From G965203045 sp965203045 (GTDB lineage Bacteria > Pseudomonadota > Gammaproteobacteria > PS1 > Pseudothioglobaceae): 64,000 nt of DNA. The position numbers and the translations under genes are program-made. The notes beneath the pieces were generated by a model. It was not told where the DNA came from. It ran no database searches and worked only from the letters and a program-made list of their open reading frames with translations. How positions within the stretch are numbered: the first letter of the stretch is position 1; each line of letters begins with the position of its first letter. Location: NCBI GenBank assembly GCA_965203045.1, contig OZ241850.1:1054001-1118000 (forward strand), written 5' to 3'. Of the stretch, positions 37,426-45,777 are shown piece by piece.

Positions 37426-38244
37426 ATGAGATTTTCACAAAGAATTGGTAAAACACCAATACAAGAAACCATACAATTAGACACGATGACTGAGTCTTAT
37501 AAAAATAGACTTCTCAATACAATAGATACAAATCTTGGGATAGGAGGATTTTACGACTCTCGTTTTAAAATAATTACACATGAATTTATAGAGATGTATG
37601 CAAATCGTTTTGGGCTTCGTATAAATAGCATTCCTGAGAGGAAGGATGATTTTATTGAGTATATTAATTCCAAAATTAATAATGAAGAAGATGGAGTGTA
37701 TTTTTGTTATGATTTTATTGAATTGTTAGTTATTTACTCAGACAGTCCTGCTGTTCGGAAGCAGATGGTAGATAAATTTAATCACGTTTTTGAACTAGAA
37801 AAATCTGCTTGTAGATTTGATAGTAGCTATAAATTGATACCTATTACAGATGAAGTTGAACTAAATGAAATAAATATAGCAATCAACAATGTATCACAAT
37901 ATAGCAGTGTGGACAAACATTTGCAAAATGCCAGAGATGCTTTTGCTAATCGCCAAAAACCAGATTATCACAAAACTATCGCTGAGTCTGTTAACGCGGT
38001 TGAAGCTTTATGCAAAATTATTTTACAAGATGATAGTGCAACACTTGGAAAAGCAGTTAAAAAACTTAATATCCATCCGTCATTAGAAGATTCAATATCA
38101 AAATTATATGGCTTTGCCAGTGATGAAGGCGGTATAAGACACTCTCATAAAAAAGGTAGTAACAACATTGATGAACACACAGCAAGATTTATATTAGTAA
38201 CTTGCCATTCTATTGTTAATTATTTGAAGGCAGAAAATTTATAA
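37426..38244 (+). CDS. AbiJ N-terminal-domain-4-like abortive infection protein
   Basis: 272 residues. The opening FSQRIGKTPIQETIQLDTMTESYKNRLLN fits the AbiJ_NTD4 pattern (FSxRxG..P.xxxxQ.xxMxxxLRN). The C-terminal half (about 155-272) is helical, with AESVNAVEALCKIIL and SKLYGFASDEGGIRHSHKKG, a HEPN-like end seen in Abi proteins. It would act as an abortive-infection effector, possibly an RNase; function is inferred. It closes the defence island and is convergent with the iron permease gene, with 18 bp between. Confidence 0.68.
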   Translation: MRFSQRIGKTPIQETIQLDTMTESYKNRLLNTIDTNLGIGGFYDSRFKIITHEFIEMYANRFGLRINSIPERKDDFIEYINSKINNEEDGVYFCYDFIELLVIYSDSPAVRKQMVDKFNHVFELEKSACRFDSSYKLIPITDEVELNEINIAINNVSQYSSVDKHLQNARDAFANRQKPDYHKTIAESVNAVEALCKIILQDDSATLGKAVKKLNIHPSLEDSISKLYGFASDEGGIRHSHKKGSNNIDEHTARFILVTCHSIVNYLKAENL

Positions 38245-38262
38245 AATGTTATATGACAATTA

Positions 38263-39846
38263 TTAAAGAATCCGCCTATCAAACCGCCTAAAAACCACAA
38301 TTAACAGCGTGGCGATAATAACCATCATAAGGGCTGGGATAGCGGCTTGCGCGTATAGGGCTTCGTGGCTATATTCATAGACCTTGACTGCTAGAGTATC
38401 CCAGCCAAATGGACGCAGCAGGTAGGTGGCTGGCAGTTCTTTTATGACATCTATCATCACCAATAAGCTAGCAGCGATAATGCCCGGTTTCATCAGCGGT
38501 AGCTGGACTCTTAGGGCGATACCTAGCGGGGTTGACCCTAGTAGTTTTGCGCTTTGACTAAGGTTGGGCTTTAGTTGTAAAAAGGCGGCGCTTATAGACT
38601 GATAAGCAATTGCCATAAATCTGGTGGTATAGGCTAGTAGTAGTAAAATAACACTACCAAATAAATACTCATTAAGAGTGATGTTATATAAATAATCGGT
38701 GATATTAGACAGCAGACTTACTCCGTATAATAGCCCAACTGCAAGCACTGAACCCGGGACCGCATAGCCTAGACTTGCTAGTTTGGTGGTAATGTTATTT
38801 AGGTTTATGCCGTTTTGTTTTTGGCTAAGTGTTAGTATATTTGCTAGTAAGACAATGATAAAACTTGCTGATGTGGCTAGGATAAGGGTATTAATTAAAA
38901 TATTGCTATAATTGCTAATTGTTATTGTTGTATGAGGGCTGGTTAGGATCCACAGCACTAGTTGAAAAAGCGGTAGGATAAAGGATATAAGCACAATACT
39001 GGTGATAAAACTAGTTAATAAATAGCCTTTTATACCGCTTAGTTGATAAGGCTTGTTGCGCATAACCTCGGTATTGTAGTATTTAATATGATGTCTGCCT
39101 AAGTAGTCAAAATAAATTAGCACAGCGGCGATTAGTACCAAAATACTTGCCAATTGGGCGGCAACCTCAATAGAGCGAAAATCCTCCCAAGCTGAGTAAA
39201 TAGCAGTAGTAAAGGTGCTGTAATTAAACAAAGACACCGCCCCAAAATCAGCCAAAGTCTCCATCATAGTTACCAGCACCCCAGCACTAATAGCGGGATA
39301 GGCTAGCGGGACTGAGACTGAGTAGAAAACTCGCCTTGGTGATGCCCCTAATAGCCTTGCTGATGCAAACAAACTAGCTTGATGACGTTTAAATGAAGCG
39401 CGCGCCATTAAATAAACATAGGGGTAAAATACCAAAGTGAAAACCAAAATAATAGCTAAATAACCGTTGCGAATATCAAAGCCGCTAAAGCCTAGATACT
39501 CGCGCAATAAGGTTTGTAAGCCGCCGCCGTAGTCAAAAATCCCCAAATACACAAAGGCAAGCACATAAGCGGGGACGGCAAAGGGTAAAAATAATAGCCA
39601 TTCTAAAAATTTACGTCCCGGAAACTCCACCATCACCACCAGCCAAGCAAGCGTGGTCCCAAGCACAGCAACACCTATACCAACACCTGCTAGCAGGATG
39701 AGGGTATTTAATAATAACTCACTAAGTAAGGTGGTGGCAAAATGCTGCCATAATTCTGGGTCTGGCAATGCCCAAGCAATAACTACAACAATTACAGGAA
39801 AAATAATTATAACAGCCAAAGCAGGGCTAATAAAACGAGCTAGCAT
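38263..39846 (-). CDS. Fe(III) ABC transporter permease
   Basis: A 527-residue inner-membrane protein with about 12 hydrophobic segments in two homologous halves. Each half has an EAA-type loop (ASARLLGASPRRVFYSVSVPLA near 163-184; SAKLLGSTPLGIALRVQLPLMKPG near 432-455). This fused two-domain permease is the FbpB/SfuB/AfuB type. It is the last gene of the operon: ATPase, binding protein, permease. The operon is preceded by a Fur box, which supports ferric iron as the substrate. Confidence 0.9.
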   Translation of the reverse strand: MLARFISPALAVIIIFPVIVVVIAWALPDPELWQHFATTLLSELLLNTLILLAGVGIGVAVLGTTLAWLVVMVEFPGRKFLEWLLFLPFAVPAYVLAFVYLGIFDYGGGLQTLLREYLGFSGFDIRNGYLAIILVFTLVFYPYVYLMARASFKRHQASLFASARLLGASPRRVFYSVSVPLAYPAISAGVLVTMMETLADFGAVSLFNYSTFTTAIYSAWEDFRSIEVAAQLASILVLIAAVLIYFDYLGRHHIKYYNTEVMRNKPYQLSGIKGYLLTSFITSIVLISFILPLFQLVLWILTSPHTTITISNYSNILINTLILATSASFIIVLLANILTLSQKQNGINLNNITTKLASLGYAVPGSVLAVGLLYGVSLLSNITDYLYNITLNEYLFGSVILLLLAYTTRFMAIAYQSISAAFLQLKPNLSQSAKLLGSTPLGIALRVQLPLMKPGIIAASLLVMIDVIKELPATYLLRPFGWDTLAVKVYEYSHEALYAQAAIPALMMVIIATLLIVVFRRFDRRIL

Positions 39847-39854
39847 ATTACATA

Positions 39855-40868
39855 TTAGCGATAGCCTGCCGCTTGCATGAGTTTAACTGCTTTTGCTTGA
39901 TTTTTACCGACGTGGCTAAGCGGCATAGTATCATGCTTAAAATCCCCCCAGCTGCTGACTATTTCATGTGGGGCAATGTTTTGATTAGCAGGGTATTCTT
40001 GGTTAAGGCTTGAGTATAATGCTTGGGCTTTAGCTGAGCTAAGCCACACGAGCAGTTTGGTTGCAAGCGCTGGGCTTTTAGCATGTTTTAAGATAGCAGC
40101 CCCAGAGATATTAATATGGACACCGCTACTGTCTTGGTTTGCCCAAAATAGTTTTAGCGGCGCGTTGGGGTTTTTCTTTATTAAGCGACCATAGTAATAA
40201 GTATTGACTAAACCAACATCACACTTACCTGCAAGTATTGCCTGCATTACTTGTAGGTCTTTGGCATAAGGTTTGCTAGCTAGATTATCAACCCAGCCGC
40301 TTATGACTTGGGAGGTTTTAGTCTCTCCTATGTGAAAAATCATTGATGCCACTAAAGATTTATTATAAATTTTATTAGAACTTCTAAGACAAAGCCTGCC
40401 ATGCCATTTTTTATGGGCTAAATCTTTGTAGCTAGATAATTGCCCCTCTTGGACGCGCTTGGTATGATAGACAATAGTTCTAGCCCGCATTGAGAGCCCA
40501 AACCAATGATTATCCTCATCTTTTAGATATTTTGGAATGGCGCTATCTATAAAATCGCTGTTAATCGCTTGGAATAACTGCGCTTGCTTGGCATACCATA
40601 GATTACCAGCATCAACAGTCATTAAAATATCGGCTTTGGTTTTATCGCCTTCTAATTTAATACGTTCAATCAAAGCCCCAGCTGCGGCGGTTAAATAGTT
40701 AACTTTTATCCCAGTTTGTTTAGTAAATTCTCTAAAAAGCGGTTGAATTAAATGTGCTTGACGCGAACTATAAACTACAATCTCATTTACCTTATCAGGA
40801 CTGTTTAGCACTATTGCTGGCAATGGATAGCTAAGCAGTAACACTAAGAATGTTATCAAGGTTTTCAT
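39855..40868 (-). CDS. Periplasmic Fe(III)-binding protein
   Basis: 337 residues with a signal peptide (about 1-18). The fold is FbpA/FutA-like: IVVYSSRQAHLIQPLFREF near residue 31, the TADILMTVDAGNLWYAKQ segment, and VGLVNTYYYGRL near 219-230 with the tandem tyrosines that bind iron. It delivers periplasmic ferric iron to the adjacent permease. Its start overlaps the ATPase 3' end by 38 nt. Confidence 0.92.
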   Translation of the reverse strand: MKTLITFLVLLLSYPLPAIVLNSPDKVNEIVVYSSRQAHLIQPLFREFTKQTGIKVNYLTAAAGALIERIKLEGDKTKADILMTVDAGNLWYAKQAQLFQAINSDFIDSAIPKYLKDEDNHWFGLSMRARTIVYHTKRVQEGQLSSYKDLAHKKWHGRLCLRSSNKIYNKSLVASMIFHIGETKTSQVISGWVDNLASKPYAKDLQVMQAILAGKCDVGLVNTYYYGRLIKKNPNAPLKLFWANQDSSGVHINISGAAILKHAKSPALATKLLVWLSSAKAQALYSSLNQEYPANQNIAPHEIVSSWGDFKHDTMPLSHVGKNQAKAVKLMQAAGYR

Positions 40869-41508
40869 TGTGTTGTTTATCTGTTAAAAATAGCTGATTA
40901 TCAGCTAACATATCGGCTTCATTCTGTTGGTGGGTTACAAAAATAGTGCTCATTTGTTCTTGTTTTAAAATTTGTCTTACTTGGGCGATTAGAGGTATTT
41001 TATGTTTATTATCAAGATTGGAAAATGGTTCGTCCAATAATAAAACTTTGGGCTTGATTGCTAAGGAACGAACCAAAGAGACGCGTTGTTGTTGTCCTCC
41101 TGAGAGTTGGTGGGGGTATTTTTGTTCAATCCCGCTTAAATTAACTAGGCTTAATAATTGCCCGATGCGCTGTTTTTTAACGAGGTTGTTAAATTTTTTT
41201 AAACCAAAACCAATATTTTGCGCAACGGTTAGGTGGGGGAAGAGTCCATAGTCTTGAAACACCATGCCAATATTGCGCCGTTCGGGCGATACTAGTTGTT
41301 TGTGCTTTGCCAATAGGGCATTATCAAGTTTAATAATACCTGATTTAATCGGTATCAAACCAGCAATAGCTTTTAAAATACTGGTTTTACCACTACCACT
41401 AAGGCCAAGCATTGCTAGGATTTGACCAGAAGGTAGCGATAGATTAAAGCCGCTAACAATGTTGGCACACTTTGGATAAGCGATAGTTAGATTCTCAACA
41501 ATTAGCAT
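40831..41508 (-). CDS. Fe(III) ABC transporter ATP-binding protein
   Basis: A 225-residue ABC ATPase: Walker A GLSGSGKTS (about residues 35-43), Q-loop VFQDYGLFPHL, signature LSGGQQQRVSLVRSL, Walker B VLLLDEPFSNLD and H-loop FVTHQQNEA. It lacks the C-terminal TOBE extension of the ~350-residue FbpC type. It is the first gene of the operon, 18 nt downstream of a perfect Fur palindrome. Confidence 0.92.
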   Translation of the reverse strand: MLIVENLTIAYPKCANIVSGFNLSLPSGQILAMLGLSGSGKTSILKAIAGLIPIKSGIIKLDNALLAKHKQLVSPERRNIGMVFQDYGLFPHLTVAQNIGFGLKKFNNLVKKQRIGQLLSLVNLSGIEQKYPHQLSGGQQQRVSLVRSLAIKPKVLLLDEPFSNLDNKHKIPLIAQVRQILKQEQMSTIFVTHQQNEADMLADNQLFLTDKQHNENLDNILSVTA

Positions 41509-41525
41509 TTTGATATATAGTATTA

Positions 41526-41544
41526 AATGATAATGATTATCATT
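41526..41544 (-). promoter_or_regulatory. Fur box
   Basis: AATGATAATGATTATCATT is a perfect 9-1-9 palindrome matching the Fur consensus. It lies 18 nt upstream of the iron-transporter ATPase start, so the operon should be repressed under iron-replete conditions. Confidence 0.85.
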
Positions 41545-41646
41545 ATAGTATATTTTTAACTAGTAGTTAATAATTTTTTATAATTAGTGGCTAAGCAGCA
41601 CTATTAATAAGGTTTGTTAATAGCGATGATGTTGGCTATTGGGTGC

Positions 41647-42282
41647 TTATTGTGTGCCGTATTGGCTACGATAGTTGTTGATTTTCGCTTTTAGTGTAGT
41701 ATCACGGCTTGCTAAATAATTGCTAATATCATCAAGGTTAATAATACTAAAAACATCTAAATTATATTTTTTACTAATTTCGCTAACGGCTGATTGGTTG
41801 TTATAACCACGTTCTTGTCTATCTAGGGCTATTATCACTCCTTTGATATTAACCGACTTATCGCGCATAATTTGGACTGCTTCGCCAATAGCGGTCCCAG
41901 CGGTGATAACATCATCAATAATAACCACATCTCCTACTAGCTTAGCGCCAACAATATTACCTCCCTCGCCGTGATGTTTTAGCTCTTTGCGATTAAAACT
42001 ATAAGCGGTGTTTATATGATGGTTTTGGTATAAGGCTATAGTGGTGCTAGCTGCTAGTGGAATGCCTTTATAGGCGGGGCCAAATAAAATATCAAAACGC
42101 AAATTATTAGCAACAATAGCAGAGGCGTAAAATTGTCCAAGTTTTACCAAGCGCTCGGCGGTGTTAAATAAACCAGCATTAAAAAAGTAAGGGCTAATAC
42201 GTCCTGATTTAAGCGTAAAATTTCCAAACTTTAAAGCCTCAACTTTAATAATAAATTCAATAAATTGTTCCTTGTAGTCCAT
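41647..42282 (-). CDS. pyrE: Orotate phosphoribosyltransferase
   Basis: A 211-residue enzyme making OMP from orotate and PRPP. FGNFTLKSGRISPYFFNAGLFNT (about residues 20-42), LFGPAYKGIPLAA and the PRPP motif VVIIDDVITAGTAIGEA (about 121-137) are intact. Its ATG is only 5 nt from the ATG of the divergent exonuclease gene, so its promoter must lie inside that gene. A candidate TTGACA-N17-CATAAT on the minus strand spans 42285-42313. Confidence 0.96.
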   Translation of the reverse strand: MDYKEQFIEFIIKVEALKFGNFTLKSGRISPYFFNAGLFNTAERLVKLGQFYASAIVANNLRFDILFGPAYKGIPLAASTTIALYQNHHINTAYSFNRKELKHHGEGGNIVGAKLVGDVVIIDDVITAGTAIGEAVQIMRDKSVNIKGVIIALDRQERGYNNQSAVSEISKKYNLDVFSIINLDDISNYLASRDTTLKAKINNYRSQYGTQ

Positions 42283-42287
42283 AAATT

Positions 42288-43055
42288 ATGAAAATTATCA
42301 CCATTAATGTCAATGGCATTCGCGCCGCTTATCAAAAAGGCTTGTTTGATTATATTGCTCGCCAAAATGCTGATGTTGTTTGCTTACAAGAAATTAGGGC
42401 GCAAACTCATCAGTTAAGTGAGAGATTTTACCCTAAAAACTATCATTGTTATTACCATACTGCCCTTAGAAAAGGTTATAGCGGTGTGGCGGTTTTTAGC
42501 AAGCAAAAGCCGCACAAGATTATTAAAAAAACTTCTTGGAGCTGGTTTGATAATGAAGGTCGCTACTTGCAAATTGACTTAGGTAATTTAAGTATTATCT
42601 CAATTTATATTCCCTCTGGTAGTAGCAAACAAGAGCGCCAAGATTTAAAAATGCAATTTTTGATAAGTGATTTTGCCCCTTTTTTAAAAAATATTAATAA
42701 AGATGGACGTCAGTATATAATTTGTGGCGATTTTAATATGGTGCATAGAAGTATTGATATTAAAAATTTTTATGCCAATCAAAACAGCTCAGGTTGTTTG
42801 CCAGAGGAGCGAGCATGGATGGAAGACTTACTGGCTAAAATTGGTTTTGTTGATGCGTTTAGAGTAGTTAATCAGCAGGCTGGTCAATACACTTGGTGGT
42901 CAAATAGAGGCGCTGCTTGGGATAATAATACTGGTTGGCGCATTGACTATCAAATTATAAGTTCTGAGTTAAAGCATAAAGTAAAAAACACCCATATTTA
43001 TAAGAAGCAACGTTTCTCAGACCACGCGCCTTTAGTGGTAGAATATACTATTTAG
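42288..43055 (+). CDS. xth: Exodeoxyribonuclease III (AP endonuclease)
   Basis: A 255-residue ExoIII-family enzyme for base-excision repair. INVNGIRAA, VVCLQEIRA, YSGVAVFSKQKP, IICGDFNMVHRSIDI, YTWWSNRGAAWDNNTGWRIDYQI and FSDHAPLV are the family motifs in order, with catalytic Glu, Asp and His visible. Its start is 5 nt from the pyrE start. It ends tail-to-tail with thioredoxin, with an 8-nt overlap. Confidence 0.93.
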   Translation: MKIITINVNGIRAAYQKGLFDYIARQNADVVCLQEIRAQTHQLSERFYPKNYHCYYHTALRKGYSGVAVFSKQKPHKIIKKTSWSWFDNEGRYLQIDLGNLSIISIYIPSGSSKQERQDLKMQFLISDFAPFLKNINKDGRQYIICGDFNMVHRSIDIKNFYANQNSSGCLPEERAWMEDLLAKIGFVDAFRVVNQQAGQYTWWSNRGAAWDNNTGWRIDYQIISSELKHKVKNTHIYKKQRFSDHAPLVVEYTI

Positions 43056-43413
43056 TCTTGCTTTTTTTAATATCGGCGCGCACTTTTTTCATGTCAATTT
43101 TTTGCGCTTTTTGCACTATTTGTTCTAAATCTGCTTGTGATAGAGCCCCGGGTTGAGAGAAAATAACAATTTGTTCTTTGAAAATCATTAGTGTTGGGAT
43201 TGAGCGAATTTGAAAATTAGTGGCTAATTGCTGTTCATCTTCAGTGTTAACTTTAGCAAAGACAATATCTGGAAATTTAGCAGAAACCTCGTCATAAGTG
43301 GGAGCAAAACTTTTACAAGGTCCGCACCAAGGAGCCCAAAAGTCAACTATTACCAATTTATTATCATCAATGGTTTTTTCAAAATTATCTTTATCTAAGA
43401 CAACTACCGCCAT
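43048..43413 (-). CDS. Thioredoxin with basic C-terminal tail
   Basis: 121 residues. Active site WAPWCGPCKSF is at about residues 27-37, with the cis-Pro in IRSIPTLMIF. The last ~15 residues (DMKKVRADIKKSKTK) form a lysine-rich tail beyond the normal ~108-residue thioredoxin. It reduces cytosolic disulfides. The Shine-Dalgarno AAGGTG is part of an inverted repeat just upstream, which could restrict translation. Confidence 0.93.
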   Translation of the reverse strand: MAVVVLDKDNFEKTIDDNKLVIVDFWAPWCGPCKSFAPTYDEVSAKFPDIVFAKVNTEDEQQLATNFQIRSIPTLMIFKEQIVIFSQPGALSQADLEQIVQKAQKIDMKKVRADIKKSKTK

Positions 43414-43417
43414 AATT

Positions 43418-43452
43418 ACACCTTTTCTATGTTTGAAAAAGGTGTTATTATA
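43418..43452 (-). promoter_or_regulatory. Thioredoxin promoter and RBS-occluding hairpin
   Basis: On the minus strand an extended -10 (TGGTATAAT, -10 at 43447-43452) is followed by ACACCTTTT (43437-43445) and its perfect complement AAAAGGTGT (43418-43426). The 9-bp stem has a 10-nt loop. The 3' arm contains the Shine-Dalgarno AAGGTG, so the mRNA 5' end could fold over the ribosome site. Confidence 0.55.
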
Positions 43453-43478
43453 CCACCTTATGAGACTTTATATTTTTT

Positions 43479-43949
43479 ATGCTTATTTTTGGCATTGATC
43501 CCGGATTAAATATTACCGGTTTAGGGCTTATTAAGGTTGATAAGCTAAAATTTAATTATCGCTTTAGTGGTTATATTAAGACTAAGGGTAGTATTAATGA
43601 GAAAATTTTTACCATTGTTGAGGGTGTTAAAAAATGTGTTGAACAATATCAGCCGCAAGTGGTGGTAATTGAGCGTATATTTATGCGCCCCGACCGTCCT
43701 AATCCTGATACGATTATTAAACTAGCCCAAGCGCGCGGCGCTATTGTTAATACTATAACCCAAGCTAACATTAGTATTGTGGAATACAGCGCTAATCAAA
43801 TCAAAAAAGCAGTAGTTGGCAAGGGGCATGCGCATAAAGACCAAATTAGCTTTATGGTCCAACATTTACTAAAACTAAACAAAAAGGCACAGGCTGACGC
43901 CTCAGATGCGCTAGCCGCTGCAATTTGTCATGCTTATCATTTGTTATAA
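43479..43949 (+). CDS. ruvC: Holliday junction resolvase RuvC
   Basis: A 156-residue RNase-H-fold endonuclease. The catalytic acidic residues sit in FGIDPGLNITGLG (Asp7), VVVIERIF (Glu), and DASDALAAAICHAY (the last pair). The length is close to the family norm of 160-173. ruvA/ruvB are not adjacent. The start ATG lies 65 nt from the divergent thioredoxin start. Confidence 0.95.
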   Translation: MLIFGIDPGLNITGLGLIKVDKLKFNYRFSGYIKTKGSINEKIFTIVEGVKKCVEQYQPQVVVIERIFMRPDRPNPDTIIKLAQARGAIVNTITQANISIVEYSANQIKKAVVGKGHAHKDQISFMVQHLLKLNKKAQADASDALAAAICHAYHLL

Positions 43950-43955
43950 GAATTT

Positions 43956-44534
43956 TTATTCTGCTAATAGTTGTTTAATTGCTAGCTGGATTTTAGTCGC
44001 CCTGTTATCATTTTTATGAGTCTCACCAATAAATAGATGGCGCACAATCCCTTGCTTGTCAATTAAATAAAAACTGGGCCAATAACGGTTATTCATAGCG
44101 CGCCAATAGCCTTTATCCGAATCAACCATAATTGGATGATGTAGTTTGAACTCTTTGACTTTATTAGCAATACTGGTTAAATTTTTCTCATATTCAAATT
44201 CAGGGGTGTGGATACCTATAATTTGAAAATCTGTTGGGAACATTGGTTCTAGGCTATTTAACCACGGGAATGAGCGATAACAATTCCAACAACCAAAAGT
44301 CCAAAAATCCAATAAAACCACCTTGCCTTTTAAGCTCTCAACTGTAAGTGGTGAGCTATTAATCCACTGGGATTGTTCTAATTGAGTAAATGGCGGTAGG
44401 GGTTTTTCAACCATATCACCTATCCACCAATAGGCTGATAGCTTATTACCAGCGTTCAGTAACAACCAAATCACAAGCAACATCAAAACAACAAACCCGC
44501 TTAATAGGCGCGACTGTGTTAATTTAGCAAACAT
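43956..44534 (-). CDS. Membrane-anchored TlpA/DipZ-like thiol-disulfide protein
   Basis: About 192 residues from the ATG at 44534; a GTG at 44543 is the alternative. An N-terminal anchor or signal (about residues 10-30) is followed by a periplasmic thioredoxin fold: VVLLDFWTFGCWNCYRSFPWL contains the CWNC active site (about 92-95) and RYWPSFYLIDKQG the cis-Pro loop. This FW(T)xxCxNC style is found in DipZ/TlpA-type redoxins. It is probably involved in envelope thiol reduction or cytochrome c maturation; partner unknown. Confidence 0.85.
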   Translation of the reverse strand: MFAKLTQSRLLSGFVVLMLLVIWLLLNAGNKLSAYWWIGDMVEKPLPPFTQLEQSQWINSSPLTVESLKGKVVLLDFWTFGCWNCYRSFPWLNSLEPMFPTDFQIIGIHTPEFEYEKNLTSIANKVKEFKLHHPIMVDSDKGYWRAMNNRYWPSFYLIDKQGIVRHLFIGETHKNDNRATKIQLAIKQLLAE

Positions 44535-44592
44535 AATCCTCACTCATTTAGCTATAATTTCTATACTTTTACAGCATATAGGGCTTAAGCTG

Positions 44593-45777
44593 TTAATCAA
44601 TTGTTAAAATTTTTACAAATTTGCGTTTGCCAACTTGATAAGTGCCACTGCTGGTGAGTATTGAATTTTTATTAGTTATTTTTTCTCCATCGCATTTTAC
44701 AGCGCCGGCTGCTATCATTCTAAGTGCCGCAGAGGTGCTAGAGACTAAGTTTGTATCTTTTAAGGCATTGGCGATTTTAATGCCTGATTTAAGACGAAAC
44801 TCAGGAATATTATTTGGTATTTGATGTTTGCTAAATTGGTTGATAAAGTTTGTTTGCGAGCTATTGGCAGCTGTTTGTGAGTGAAAGCGAGTGATGATTT
44901 CTTTAGCAAGTAAAAATTTAATATTTCTTGGATTTTCACCGTTTGCAACTTGTTTTTTATAACTTTCTATAAGCTCCAAAGACTTAAAACTTAATAATTC
45001 TAAATAACGCCACATTAGCTTGTCTGAGATTGACATAATCTTGCCAAACATCTCATCTGGGCTATCATCAATAGCAATGTAATTATTAAGCGACTTAGAC
45101 ATTTTAGCTACTCCGTCCAAGCCTTCTAAGATGGGCATAGTAATGATGACTTGTTGAGATTTGCCATAACTTTTTTGTAATTCTCTACCAGTTAATAAAT
45201 TAAATTTTTGGTCGGTGCCACCGAGTTCTAAATCAGTTTCAAGCGCGATAGAATCATAGCCTTGGGCCAATGGGTATAAAAATTCATGGATAGCAATAGG
45301 TTGATTATTTTGATACCTTTTGGCAAAATCATCACGCTCTAACATTCTGGCAACGGTTTGACTAGCGGCAAGTTTTATCATCTCAGTACTACTTAGTTTA
45401 TCTAACCAACTTGAGTTATATACTACTTTGGTTTTTTGTTTATCCAAAATTTTAAAAATTTGATTTTGATAAGTTTTGGCATTTTTTTTAATTTGTTGTT
45501 TTGATAATGGTGGTCTGGTTGTAATTTTGCCAGTTGGGTCGCCAATTGTGGCTGTCCAATCACCAATTACAAAATAAATGATATGGCCTAAATCTTGCAA
45601 TTGCTTCAATTTGTTAATCAATACTGTATGCCCTAAGTGTAAATCGGCAGCAGTTGGGTCAAATCCAGCTTTTACTTTAAGCGGGTTGCCACTTTTTAAT
45701 TTAGTTTTTAACTCCGCTAGTGGCAAAATTTCATCAGCGCCGCGGTTAATAATCTTCAGTTGCTGTGTTAAATTCAT
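44593..45777 (-). CDS. tyrS: Tyrosyl-tRNA synthetase
   Basis: A class I synthetase, about 394 residues from ATG 45777 (MNLTQQLKII); an upstream ATG at 45810 is in frame but adds non-conserved residues. GFDPTAADLHLGH holds the HIGH-like motif, LGGTDQKFNLLTGRELQ the Tyr site and KMSKS the adenylate loop. A C-terminal S4 RNA-binding domain ends the protein. It overlaps the 3' end of the NYN gene by 32 nt. This is the TyrZ-like subtype found in many proteobacteria. Confidence 0.95.
   Translation of the reverse strand: MNLTQQLKIINRGADEILPLAELKTKLKSGNPLKVKAGFDPTAADLHLGHTVLINKLKQLQDLGHIIYFVIGDWTATIGDPTGKITTRPPLSKQQIKKNAKTYQNQIFKILDKQKTKVVYNSSWLDKLSSTEMIKLAASQTVARMLERDDFAKRYQNNQPIAIHEFLYPLAQGYDSIALETDLELGGTDQKFNLLTGRELQKSYGKSQQVIITMPILEGLDGVAKMSKSLNNYIAIDDSPDEMFGKIMSISDKLMWRYLELLSFKSLELIESYKKQVANGENPRNIKFLLAKEIITRFHSQTAANSSQTNFINQFSKHQIPNNIPEFRLKSGIKIANALKDTNLVSSTSAALRMIAAGAVKCDGEKITNKNSILTSSGTYQVGKRKFVKILTID

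Noticed and set aside
30048..38244. Complete DISARM or BREX system
   Set aside because: DrmA, DrmB (DUF1998), PglZ, BrxC and BrxL homologues are absent in the island; only a fused PLD-helicase and a methylase are present.
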